A DNA stretch of 64,000 nt from Embleya scabrispora DSM 41855 (lineage in GTDB: Bacteria > Actinomycetota > Actinomycetes > Streptomycetales > Streptomycetaceae), in NCBI RefSeq assembly GCF_000372745.1, contig NZ_KB889684.1:34720-98719 (forward strand), written 5' to 3'. The stretch's first letter is position 1; every line of letters starts with the position of its first letter. Made by a program: the position numbers and the translations under genes. Below the pieces are notes generated by a model that was given only the letters and a program-made list of their open reading frames with translations, did not search any database and had not been told where the DNA came from. Of this stretch, positions 8,931 to 16,998 are shown piece after piece.

Positions 8931-9206
8931 GGGGGCGTCATCCTCGGCATGATTGAGGGGCAAAGGGCTTCGAGTCGCACGGCGTCGGGCCGGGCGACCG
9001 GGGAACCGAAGAGCGTGAATCCGCTTCCGGTGCCGTCGATCGGGACGAACCGCCCGATCGCCGACCGGGCGATCGGCCGCGAACCGGCCGACGCGACACG
9101 TTCGGCGTCGCGTCGATGGTTCGGGGCGCGCGCCCGGTCCGCGGTGCGTACCTGGGTCGGGACCCGCACGTGGTTCGGGACACGCAAGCCATTCTTGACC
9201 AAGTCA

Positions 9207-9899
9207 ATGAAACCGCTCAAGGCCGATCCGCGGCTCTTCGACGCCTTCGCGGGCGACTACGACCGCTATGCGGGACTGTGCGACCCTCTCGGCGAGTGGC
9301 TCGCCGGGCTCGAACTGACCGGCGACCGTGCGTTGGACGCCGGCTGCGGCTCCGGGCGGCACGCGCTGGCGCTGGCCGGCTCCTATACCGAGGTGCTGGC
9401 CGCGGATGTGAGCGCGCCGCTGATCGAGGTCGCCCGGATACGGCGCTCGCACCAGCGGATCCGCTACGAGGTCGCCTCGCTCACGGACGTCCACGACGGC
9501 GAGGGCTTCGACCTGGTGCTGAGCATGGGCACCCTGCACCATCTCTCGGACCTGGGTGCGGCGTTGGCGCACCTGAAGTCGCTGGTGCGACCCGGCGGCG
9601 AGATCGTGCTGGTCGACAACGTGGCCACCGTGCCCGGCGCGACGCGCCGGCAGTACATCGCCGGCGCCGCCCGCGAACTGGCCCACGACCTGCGGCGCAT
9701 GCGCGCCCGGGACGCCTGGTGGCTGTACCGCTTTCGCACCGGCGCGGTGTGGCTGGACCACCTGATGTCGGATCACTACCTGACCCGCGCGCAGTATCGG
9801 GACCGCTACGGCGAGGTCTTCCCGGGCGCGGACTTCGTCGACCTGTCCTTCGCCACCGCGATGCGTTGGCGCCGGACCATCGGACCGACGGCGGGATAG
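9207..9899 (+). CDS. class I SAM-dependent methyltransferase
   Basis: The protein (230 residues) has motif I ALDAGCGSGRHAL at about 43-55, an acidic strand-2 end (VLAADVSAP), and a motif IV region FDLVLSMGTLHHLSD typical of Methyltransf_11/25 families. It should transfer a methyl group from SAM to a small molecule, but the substrate is not evident. The ATG at 9207 starts MKPLKADPRLFDAFAGDYD, the normal family start. The lipB gene begins 12 bases after its stop, so the two are probably cotranscribed. A role in lipoate metabolism is not implied by the sequence itself. Confidence 0.9.
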   Translation: MKPLKADPRLFDAFAGDYDRYAGLCDPLGEWLAGLELTGDRALDAGCGSGRHALALAGSYTEVLAADVSAPLIEVARIRRSHQRIRYEVASLTDVHDGEGFDLVLSMGTLHHLSDLGAALAHLKSLVRPGGEIVLVDNVATVPGATRRQYIAGAARELAHDLRRMRARDAWWLYRFRTGAVWLDHLMSDHYLTRAQYRDRYGEVFPGADFVDLSFATAMRWRRTIGPTAG

Positions 9900-9911
9900 G
9901 GGGCCGGCGCG

Positions 9912-10583
9912 ATGCACGGACAGGGCACGACCGCGACCGCGCCGGTACGAGTCGACCTGGGCGCGGTGGCGTACCCGACAGCGCAGGTCGACATGGCGCG
10001 CTGGGTCGCCGAGCGGCAGCAGGATCTCGCCCCCGACCGACTGTTCCTGCTCACCCACCCGCCGGTGATCACCTACAGCGCACGCACCCCGGTGGCCGAC
10101 CTCCCGGATCCGGCGTCGCCGATCCCGCTGGTCGAGGTGGACCGCGGTGGCCACGCGACCTATCACGGGCCGGGCCAGCTGATCGGCTACCTGATCGTGA
10201 ACGTGCGGGCGCTCGGCCCCGGGGACCTGGTGCGCCGGGTGGAGAATGGCCTGCTCGCCGCGCTGGACACACTCGGCTTCCCGGCGATCCGGCGCGAGAC
10301 CCCGGCGGGCGCGCCCAGCCTGGTCGGCATCTGGACGCCCGACCACCGCAAGCTCGCGTCCATCGGAATGCGGATCCGACGCGGTGTCAGCAGCCACGGC
10401 TTCGCGCTCAACATCGACCCCGACCTGAGCGCGTTCAGCACATTCACCGCGTGTGCCCTCCCGGACACGACGATGACGTCACTGGCCGAGCTCGCCGCCG
10501 AAACCGGCCGAGCGACACCGACCGAGTGGGCGGTCCGCGACGCGGTGGCCGCCGCACTCACCGAGGAACTCACCCGCCGCTAG
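9912..10583 (+). CDS. lipB: lipoyl(octanoyl) transferase LipB
   Basis: This 223-residue protein should move an octanoyl group from acyl carrier protein to lipoyl domains of 2-oxoacid dehydrogenases. The family signature RGGHATYHGPGQLIGY, the catalytic-lysine block KLASIGMRIRRGVSSHG and the following ALNIDPDLSAF are all present, and the catalytic cysteine lies in FTACALPD. The WTPDHRKLAS loop differs from the usual KIAAIG context, so it could be a paralogue of a main lipB elsewhere. It lies 12 bases behind the methyltransferase gene, and its 3' end overlaps the convergent DinB-like gene by 14 bases. No lipA is present in the window. Confidence 0.93.
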   Translation: MHGQGTTATAPVRVDLGAVAYPTAQVDMARWVAERQQDLAPDRLFLLTHPPVITYSARTPVADLPDPASPIPLVEVDRGGHATYHGPGQLIGYLIVNVRALGPGDLVRRVENGLLAALDTLGFPAIRRETPAGAPSLVGIWTPDHRKLASIGMRIRRGVSSHGFALNIDPDLSAFSTFTACALPDTTMTSLAELAAETGRATPTEWAVRDAVAAALTEELTRR

Positions 10584-11181
10584 GGCGTGTCTGCAATCCC
10601 CCGCCGAGCACCACGACGCCCGGCATCCGTCCTTCGGGCTCCTCGCCGCGCTCGGCGCGGACGCCGGTGACGTCCCACAGGTGGTGGACCGGGTCGTGGA
10701 TGAAGTAGCGCGCGAAGGACTCGACGGTGAAGATCATGCCGTCGCTGCGGATGCCGGTACGGGCCCACCCGTCCTCGGCCACCGCCGCGAACGCGTCGGC
10801 CAGCGTGGCGCCGGCCGACGCGAGGTCGGCGGCGACCCGTACCGGGTCCTGCTCGGAGTAGCGCGACTCGACGGCCGTCGCGTCCTGGTCCCAGTTGGCG
10901 AACTCCGGGGCGTCCTGCGTCAGCATCAGCCGCAGTCGCTCGTCGAACAGGACGAACACGTCGCGGACGTGGCACGCGTACTCGGCCGGAGACCAGGTGT
11001 CCGGATTCGGCCGGACGCGCAGTTCGTCGCCGCCGGAGACGAGCAACTCGTGCCACGCGGCGGCGTTCGCGCGGGTCAGCGCGGGGATCCGGGTGCGCGG
11101 GACGGTCGGGGTGTCCAGCCCGCAGTCGGGACAGGCCGACTCGAGAACCCACGTCCAGCTCTTGGTCTCGGGAATGATCAT
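10570..11181 (-). CDS. DinB-superfamily (mycothiol-dependent enzyme-like) protein
   Basis: The protein (203 residues) starts MIIPETKSWTWVLESACPDC and carries the DinB-like four-helix pattern, with putative metal-binding histidines in WSPAEYACHVRDVF and FIHDPVHHLWD. Actinobacterial relatives are annotated as DinB-family or maleylpyruvate isomerase-like enzymes that use mycothiol. A CxxC at the N-terminus (ACPDCG) is a noteworthy addition. The ATG at 11181 was chosen because the in-frame upstream GTG adds only 12 non-conserved residues. The gene is convergent with lipB. The specific reaction is unknown. Confidence 0.82.
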   Translation of the reverse strand: MIIPETKSWTWVLESACPDCGLDTPTVPRTRIPALTRANAAAWHELLVSGGDELRVRPNPDTWSPAEYACHVRDVFVLFDERLRLMLTQDAPEFANWDQDATAVESRYSEQDPVRVAADLASAGATLADAFAAVAEDGWARTGIRSDGMIFTVESFARYFIHDPVHHLWDVTGVRAERGEEPEGRMPGVVVLGGGLQTRPSGG

Positions 11182-11416
11182 GTACCGAGAATGGCCCACC
11201 CGACCCCACCCGAACAAGGCATTTCCCCGCGAAGGCCACCGGTTCGCCAGTCGGGGCGGCGCGGTGCGCGACCAGGTGTCCGAGGACGCGCGTGGTGGTG
11301 GTGCGGCCGGGGTCGGAGATGCCGGCGTGGACGCATCCGGGCGATGACCGCGAGCGATTCGTGCCGCCTGGGCACAACCTCCTCGTCCGGCTCACGGCAC
11401 GCCCTACGATCGGGGC

Positions 11417-11710
11417 ATGTTCGTGATCACGCTGACCTACGTCGCCCCCATCGAGGACATCGACGCGCTCCTGCCCGCCCACCTCGAGTGGCTCGACCGG
11501 TACTACGCCGCCGGCACCCTGCTGGCCTCCGGGCGGCGGGTGCCCCGTACCGGTGGGGTGATCCTGGCACGCGCCACGGATCGGGCCGAGCTCGACGCCG
11601 TGCTGGCGGAAGACCCGTTCCGGAGTGAGGGCGCGGCGACGTACGACGTTGTCGAATTCGCGCCCACCCGGACCGCTCCAGGGCTCGAAGGGCTGATCCC
11701 GACGGACTGA
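11417..11710 (+). CDS. YciI-like protein
   Basis: This 97-residue protein matches the YciI/YCII fold: it begins FVITLTYVAPIEDIDALLPAHLEWLDRYY, has the ASGRR motif at about 37-42, and then a GGVILARATDRAELDAVLAEDPF block. Relatives form dimeric alpha/beta barrels and some act as muconolactone isomerase-like or dehydrochlorinase-like enzymes; most have no known role. Its histidine (AHLEWL) is the usual candidate catalytic residue. It stands alone upstream of the terpenoid locus, with 278 bases between. Confidence 0.85.
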   Translation: MFVITLTYVAPIEDIDALLPAHLEWLDRYYAAGTLLASGRRVPRTGGVILARATDRAELDAVLAEDPFRSEGAATYDVVEFAPTRTAPGLEGLIPTD

Positions 11711-11988
11711 AGTGCCGACAATAGCCGTTCATTTCCAGCACATTTGATGGCGATTACTCACCAATTCAGACAAGAAACGAGTACAGGCTTCCGCATTCAG
11801 GTCCTCGGGTGATTTCGTGTTGAGAACACACCCGGTTCGGGCGATGGGGGTCGTTCACCCGCCGGGGCGGGCATCGAGCGCCGGGTATCCCAATCGCAGC
11901 ACTCATTCCCCGCTCGGCGCGCCATACCCGGGTACACCGGATACAACGGCACAGCTTGCGACAGGACGTGTGGGGGAGGCGCTGACCG
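11711..11988 (+). promoter_or_regulatory. AT-richer promoter region of the terpenoid operon
   Basis: The stretch from about 11711 to 11830 is markedly less GC-rich than the rest of the window. A perfect inverted repeat, GTGTT-GAG-AACAC, occurs at 11817-11829, about 160 bases before the cyclase start. GGGGGAGG lies 9 bases before the ATG at 11989. I infer that the operon promoter and an operator lie here; no -10/-35 pair is certain. Confidence 0.45.
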
Positions 11989-13680
11989 ATGCGCGTGCGA
12001 GATACCCGGTTGCCGGGGTGGCCTGCGGAAATGTTCGTACCCGAACTGCCCGTGGCGACCGCTCGGCTGCGTCGGCGGGTCGCCGATTCGGTTCGCCACG
12101 ACGGCGCTGTGCGCGGTCCGTGCCGCAGCCGGGTGCTCGAATCGGCACTGTTGCTGCGCCTTTTGGAGCGCACCGGTATCGAGGCCGACCACCACCGTCG
12201 AGTTGCCGAGTTCCTGAGTGATCACCTGGACAGCACCGAACCTTTGGATCGGTTACTCGCAACGATCGCTTTACGCCATGTCGGCGACCCTTGCGAGTAC
12301 GGGACGGGCGATCTTCTCGACCGATTTCTGAGACGGGCGCCGGCATTTCTCAACGCCCGCAAACGGGTCATGCTGGAGACCGTTCTGGCCCTGCTCGGCC
12401 CACCGCGTCGGGCCGCCCGCCGGCCGTTCGACCCACGCGCGTTCGACACCGGCAACCTGCACCCGTGGGCGCACGTGCAGACCATCGCGCTCAAGGTCGC
12501 GCTGGCCGACCTCACCGGTCACGCGGACCGGGTCGCCCCGGCCGAACTGCGCCTGCTCCAGGACACCCAGCGACAACCGGGGGTTTGGGAGGGCAACATC
12601 CTGGTGCATCTGCTGGTGCTGCACGCGCTCGCCGACCGGCCGCACCTGGACGCGCTGCTCGTCAACGGCGTGGCCAAGGCGCTGGCCCACCAACGCGACG
12701 ACGGCGGAGTGCCGTTCGTGACCGACACCGACACCTGGTGTGCGGTCACCGCGGGCGTCGCGCTGGATGCCTCCGGCGCCCCGTACGAGGTCCGCCGGCG
12801 GATCGGCGACCACCTGGCGGCGCGCCAACGGCCGGACGGCGGCTGGTCGTACACCGTCGCGGCGGTGCTCGCCGACGTGGACGACACCTCGGTGGCGATC
12901 GAGTTCCTGCACGCGACCGACCCGGTGCGTTACCGGCGCAACATCGACGTCGGCCTACGCGCGCTGTGGTCCTACCAGGGCCCGGACGGCGGATTCCCCA
13001 CGTACATCACCGGCGCGCCGTCGGAGGCGTGCATGACCGCCGCCGCCGTCAACGCGCTGAGCGTACGCGCGGCGCGACACGTACAACGCATCACCGCCGG
13101 GCGCCGGTTCCTGGCCGCCGCGCAGCATTCCGACGGCACGTTCGAACCGGACTGGAGCCGCAGCCGCTACCACGCGATCTTCCGCGCCCTGCTGGCCATC
13201 GACGCCTGCGGTCCCGAGACCTACCGGGCCACCGTCAAGCGGGCGCTCGTCGCCATCCGCGAGGGGCAGAACCCGGACGGCGGCTGGGGCCAGCAACCCG
13301 GCGACCCCAGCGACGCGATCAGCACCGCGTACGCCCTGACCGCGTTGTGTCGGCAAAACGACCCGCGCCCGGTGGCGCGCGGCGTCGAGTACCTGCTGGG
13401 CGCGCAACGCGGCGACGGCGGGATCGACTCGGTACCGGACATGCTCGGCACCAGGCCGTTCCTGTACGTGATCCCGTGCCTGGCCGACCACTTCACCCTG
13501 CTGGCCCTGGGCCACCTCGGCAATCGACTCGCCCTGCGATCGCACCGCCCCGCGGGCACCCCGCGTGGCCCGGGCGTACTACACCCCACGACTCTGCGCG
13601 CCCCCGCGCCCGGCACCGCCGGATCGCGCGGCGAGGGCAGGAAAACTCCGACGCAGACCGGCGAAAGGAGCCCGGCGTGA
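11989..13680 (+). CDS. class II (DxDD) terpene cyclase
   Basis: This 563-residue protein belongs to the squalene-hopene cyclase/prenyltransferase superfamily in its short bacterial class II diterpene cyclase form. The catalytic acid motif is D296-V-D-D299 in VLADVDDTSVA, and QW-type repeats occur as RQRPDGGWSY, YQGPDGGFPTY, GQNPDGGWGQ and AQRGDGGID. Such enzymes protonate geranylgeranyl diphosphate (sometimes farnesyl diphosphate) and make a bicyclic labdane-type or drimane-type diphosphate. The absence of a class I motif fits a dedicated class II enzyme. Leu89 and Leu95 are TTA codons (12253 and 12271), suggesting bldA control. The stop overlaps the start of the class I synthase gene by 4 bases. 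Confidence 0.9.
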   Translation: MRVRDTRLPGWPAEMFVPELPVATARLRRRVADSVRHDGAVRGPCRSRVLESALLLRLLERTGIEADHHRRVAEFLSDHLDSTEPLDRLLATIALRHVGDPCEYGTGDLLDRFLRRAPAFLNARKRVMLETVLALLGPPRRAARRPFDPRAFDTGNLHPWAHVQTIALKVALADLTGHADRVAPAELRLLQDTQRQPGVWEGNILVHLLVLHALADRPHLDALLVNGVAKALAHQRDDGGVPFVTDTDTWCAVTAGVALDASGAPYEVRRRIGDHLAARQRPDGGWSYTVAAVLADVDDTSVAIEFLHATDPVRYRRNIDVGLRALWSYQGPDGGFPTYITGAPSEACMTAAAVNALSVRAARHVQRITAGRRFLAAAQHSDGTFEPDWSRSRYHAIFRALLAIDACGPETYRATVKRALVAIREGQNPDGGWGQQPGDPSDAISTAYALTALCRQNDPRPVARGVEYLLGAQRGDGGIDSVPDMLGTRPFLYVIPCLADHFTLLALGHLGNRLALRSHRPAGTPRGPGVLHPTTLRAPAPGTAGSRGEGRKTPTQTGERSPA

Positions 13681-14726
13681 GCACACCCACCGTCGTCGAC
13701 CTCCCGATCAGCTTCCATCTGCCGAAGCTCGCGAACCTGTTGCCGATGACGTTCCATCCCGAGACCGACCGGCTGATGCGCGAATCCCGCTGGTGGGCGC
13801 ACCGCCACCTGGGTTTCGCCTACGCCGGCGACGCGGCTCGGATCGACAAGAACGTGGACGGCACACTGCTGGTGTCGTTGTCCGTTCCGCACGCCGACTA
13901 CGAACTCGCCCTGACCACGGCCAAGGTGATGAACTACCTGATCGGCATCGAGAACAGCCTGGTCGACAAGGCGGGCCTGGGCGGCAGTTCGTTCGCCACC
14001 CGTAACGTCTTCGGCCGCTTCATGTCCGATCTGCTCGGCTGGGGGGACGGCTCGACCCCCCTGCGCGAGGACTTCTCCTGGTTGCGCGAGCGCATGCCGC
14101 CCGCCCGCTGGGTTCGCTTCGTCTCCTACATGGAGGACTTCGCACACGGCTTCACCACCGAACTGGAGAGCTGGCGCGACGCCGGGATATCCGACTACGA
14201 CACCTACATGGACGACCGCCGGCACAGTCTGGGCGTGCGCTGGCTGTTCGGCTTCGCCGAGGAGGGCGTCCCGGGCGTGGCACTGTCCCAGGAGGCGTTT
14301 CGCTCGCCCGAGATGGTGGCCCTCCACGACACCGCGATAGACGGATACACGCTGATCAACGACCTGGTCTCGTACCGCAAGGAACTGGTCATGGACGACC
14401 GGGTGAACCTGGTCTACTACCTCGGCGAGGCCGAGGGGCTCGACCTCGAAGGCGCGATGAACAAGATCTGCGGGCTGATCGACGCCACCGAACGCAAGTT
14501 CCTCGACCTGCGCGAGCGCATCATGGCCGGCCCACACGGCGGCGAACCGGGCATGCGGGCCTACCTCGACGAGGTCGGCCACGTGATGACCTCCAATTTG
14601 TGGTGGGCCACCGTCAGCAAGCGCTACGAACCCGGCGGACTGGGCTGGGACGGCTCGACCGCCGGCACCATGACCTTCCACCGGGACCGCGCCGTGTTCG
14701 TCCCGGATCCCCAACCGGGCGGGTGA
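13677..14726 (+). CDS. class I terpene synthase with atypical Asp-rich motif
   Basis: This 349-residue protein has an intact NSE triad, N228-D-L-V-S232-Y-R-K-E236, the effector arginine region DDRRHSLGVRWLFG about 50 residues upstream, and the terminal W310-x5-R316-Y317 motif (WATVSKRY) of bacterial class I terpene synthases. The expected aspartate-rich DDxxD/E motif is missing; E92-N-S-L-V-D97 occupies its place on the equivalent helix. The enzyme would ionise the bicyclic diphosphate made by its neighbour and complete the terpene skeleton. The GTG at 13677 has GAAAGGAG 6 bases upstream and forms a GTGA overlap with the preceding stop, so the pair is translationally coupled. The product is unknown. 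Confidence 0.9.
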   Translation: MSTPTVVDLPISFHLPKLANLLPMTFHPETDRLMRESRWWAHRHLGFAYAGDAARIDKNVDGTLLVSLSVPHADYELALTTAKVMNYLIGIENSLVDKAGLGGSSFATRNVFGRFMSDLLGWGDGSTPLREDFSWLRERMPPARWVRFVSYMEDFAHGFTTELESWRDAGISDYDTYMDDRRHSLGVRWLFGFAEEGVPGVALSQEAFRSPEMVALHDTAIDGYTLINDLVSYRKELVMDDRVNLVYYLGEAEGLDLEGAMNKICGLIDATERKFLDLRERIMAGPHGGEPGMRAYLDEVGHVMTSNLWWATVSKRYEPGGLGWDGSTAGTMTFHRDRAVFVPDPQPGG

Positions 14727-14809
14727 GGGGCATCGGGACCGACACCCACCCGAGCCGGCTCCCGCCGAGCCCGTCGCCCACCCGACCCCGTCGCCGCCCG
14801 CGGATCCAC

Positions 14810-14838
14810 CCGCCGACGCGCCTTCCGCGCGTCGGCGG
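14810..14838 (+). terminator. hairpin after the terpene synthase gene
   Basis: Perfect 12-base arms (14810-14821, 14827-14838) with a 5-base loop CTTCC lie 83 bases past the synthase stop. No U tract follows. It probably ends the two-gene operon. Confidence 0.6.
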
Positions 14839-15068
14839 ACTTTGCCCGACCCTGACACAACGTCAAGGGGACTTCGGGGCGGCTTTAATCATTCACTCAT
14901 GTAGCACGTCCATGCTGCCTACATGGACTTTCCGCGTTGTGGCACCCCGCGTCCTGCGGTTCGACCCGGCTCGCATCCCGCACGGACGGCGCGACCGCCC
15001 GTCGCACCCCGGCGAAATCGGCGGGCCCGCGGCGAGGTGATCGCCGGTTTCGGGGCAGGCGCTCGTTG
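14839..15068 (+). promoter_or_regulatory. promoter region of the acyltransferase gene with a dyad
   Basis: An AT-richer patch around 14883-14900 (TTTAATCATTCACTCATG) is followed by an imperfect dyad at 14899-14924, with outer arms ATGTAG and CTACAT and inner half-sites CA and TG. I infer a promoter with an operator for the acyltransferase gene that starts at 15069. Confidence 0.4.
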
Positions 15069-16355
15069 ATGGCCCTCTCCCTCGGCACCCACGACACCCG
15101 GACCCGGGGCGCCCGCCCGACGCTCGCACCGGCACCGGCACCCGGGGCCGGCCGCCGGCCGCATCTGCACCGGGTCGACCTGATCCGCGACGTCGCCTTC
15201 GTGTGCGTGATCGTGGTGCACGTCATCGGCGTCACGTACCCCTTCCCGGGCGAGGGCCCGGCGTTCACCCAACTCGTCCTGCACTCGACACGTGCGGTGT
15301 TCTTCTTCGTCAGCACGTTCGTGCTCTTCCACAGTGCCTACGGCCGCCCACTGCGCGTCGGTGCCTTCCTCACCAAGCGGTTCAAGCTCCTGGGGGTCCC
15401 GTATCTGCTGTGGTCCACCGCCTATTGGGCGCTGGGCGACCACGCGCGGATCCGACACGACCTGCCCGGCGCGCTGGCCGATCTGCGCGGCGGCATCGTC
15501 TGGGGCGGGTCCTGGTACCACCTGTACTTCCTGCTCGTGTCGCTCCAGATCGCCGTGCTCTTCCCGCTCTTCCTGAGGCTGGTCCGCGCCTGCGCCGGCC
15601 GACACTCGCTGCTGCTCGCGATCGCCGGCCTCGGACAACTCGCGGCGCTGGTGGTGCTGTTCCACGAGACGCCGCTGAGCGGCCCGCTGGAGTGGTATCG
15701 CATCCACGGTGGCATGCTGCTGCCCACCTACGGCTTCTTCGTGCTGTCCGGCGCGCTCGCCGCGGTGCACCTGGACGCCTTCCACGCCTGGGTCCTGGGC
15801 CACACCCGGACCATCTGCTTCGGCACGCTCTCGATGCTCGCGCTGACCTACGCGTGGTACCGGCACACCGTGGCCGCGGGCCGGGACACCGCGACCGCCT
15901 CGATCGCCACCCAGCCGGTGAGCCTGCTGTGGGGGCCGGTCGCGGTGCTCGCGCTGTACGCCCTCGCCGCCCGGTGGGAGCGCGCCCGGACGCCGATCCC
16001 GAGTCGGCGTGCCGCCGCGCGCGGAGCGCAACTGGCCTTCGGCGTCTACCTCGTGCACCCGATGATCCTGCGGTTGCTGGAACTGAACGGCTTCGCCGCC
16101 GCGTTGCCGTGGTCGTCCGCCGTCGACACCGTCGTACTGGTGGCCGTGGTCGCGATCGCCTCCACCGGATTTGCCTGGCTGGTCGCGCGGACCCCGCTGA
16201 GCCCGTGGCTGATCGGCCGCGAGCGGGCACCGGGTCGATGGTCGACCCGGTCGGCCCGGTCCCACCGGCGGCCCGGGCCGGCGCCGGCGGGTCAGCAGGT
16301 CGGCAGCAGGTCCTTCGCCGAGCCGGTGGTCTCCAACCACGCCTCGGGCGCGTAG
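15069..16355 (+). CDS. acyltransferase 3 family integral membrane protein
   Basis: This 428-residue multi-spanning protein starts MALSLGTHDTRTRGARP and reaches the acyltransferase-3 signature at HRVDLIRDVAFVCVIVVHVIGV, including the paired Arg and conserved His. About ten membrane helices follow, with a late HPMILRLLELNG block typical of the family. Such enzymes transfer acyl groups, often acetyl, from the cytoplasmic side to sugars, lipids or small molecules. It lies 342 bases downstream of the terpene synthase on the same strand behind its own dyad, so a role in terpenoid acylation is an inference. Its 3' end overlaps the convergent SH3-like gene by 64 bases. Confidence 0.88.
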   Translation: MALSLGTHDTRTRGARPTLAPAPAPGAGRRPHLHRVDLIRDVAFVCVIVVHVIGVTYPFPGEGPAFTQLVLHSTRAVFFFVSTFVLFHSAYGRPLRVGAFLTKRFKLLGVPYLLWSTAYWALGDHARIRHDLPGALADLRGGIVWGGSWYHLYFLLVSLQIAVLFPLFLRLVRACAGRHSLLLAIAGLGQLAALVVLFHETPLSGPLEWYRIHGGMLLPTYGFFVLSGALAAVHLDAFHAWVLGHTRTICFGTLSMLALTYAWYRHTVAAGRDTATASIATQPVSLLWGPVAVLALYALAARWERARTPIPSRRAAARGAQLAFGVYLVHPMILRLLELNGFAAALPWSSAVDTVVLVAVVAIASTGFAWLVARTPLSPWLIGRERAPGRWSTRSARSHRRPGPAPAGQQVGSRSFAEPVVSNHASGA

Positions 16356-16834
16356 CCGGCGCCGTGTCCGGTGGTCACGAGCACCCACTGATCGCTCTTG
16401 CCGCCGCGCCAGCCGTACACGTTCGCACCCTTGGCCCGGCAGGTCGCGGTCAGTTCGGTGCCCGCGCTCACCTCGGCGACGGTCTTGCCCTTGCCCGGCT
16501 TCTCACGTATCTCCAGGCCGATCGCCTGGCGCGCGATGACCGCCATCTTGGCCGTCGAGGTGGGCGAGGGCACCGAGGAGCCGCTCGCGCGCGCGGACGG
16601 ATTCACCGACCCGGACGCGTTGGGCAGCGCGGTCGCCGCCGCGGACTTCTTGCCGTTGTCGCCCCCGCCGGAGGACAACAACCACCACGCCAGGATCACG
16701 ATCGCCCCGACGATCACCGCCCCGATCACCAGACCGTTCCCAGCCCTGGGCGGACGCGGACCACCCGCGCTCGCCGCCCTGCGGGCGAGCGTCATTCGAC
16801 GCCAATCGAACCGGGACGATCCCGCAGACGACAT
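16292..16834 (-). CDS. membrane-anchored SH3-like domain protein
   Basis: The protein (180 residues) starts MSSAGSSRFDWRR, with GAAGGAG 5 bases upstream of the ATG at 16834. It has a short basic cytoplasmic N-terminus, one membrane helix (NGLVIGAVIVGAIVILAWWL), a Ser/Ala-rich linker and an extracytoplasmic domain of about 80 residues. That domain resembles bacterial SH3 (SH3b) folds: LEIREKPGKGKTVAEV, then TELTATCRAKGANVYG and WVLVTTGHGAGYAPEAWL, with a terminal cysteine. It likely binds cell-wall or protein ligands outside the membrane. It shares a promoter region with the divergent gene at 16999. Confidence 0.8.
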   Translation of the reverse strand: MSSAGSSRFDWRRMTLARRAASAGGPRPPRAGNGLVIGAVIVGAIVILAWWLLSSGGGDNGKKSAAATALPNASGSVNPSARASGSSVPSPTSTAKMAVIARQAIGLEIREKPGKGKTVAEVSAGTELTATCRAKGANVYGWRGGKSDQWVLVTTGHGAGYAPEAWLETTGSAKDLLPTC

Positions 16835-16889
16835 GCTGACTCCTTCACACGGACGTGCGGTGGTACGGGGTGAACTCACTACGCACTAC

Positions 16890-16916
16890 TCGGTACTCGA
16901 TTCTTTCCTGTACCGA
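16890..16916. promoter_or_regulatory. inverted repeat in a divergent promoter region
   Basis: The arms TCGGTAC (16890-16896) and GTACCGA (16910-16916) are perfect and 13 bases apart. They lie between the divergent starts at 16834 and 16999 within a less GC-rich patch, so an operator is likely. Confidence 0.45.
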
Positions 16917-16998
16917 CCCCGTCACGGTAAAGCGATCCGGAATCGCCGCGCCGTATGATTCCCGGCCACATGTCGCACCGGACCCCTATGGTCGGCGC

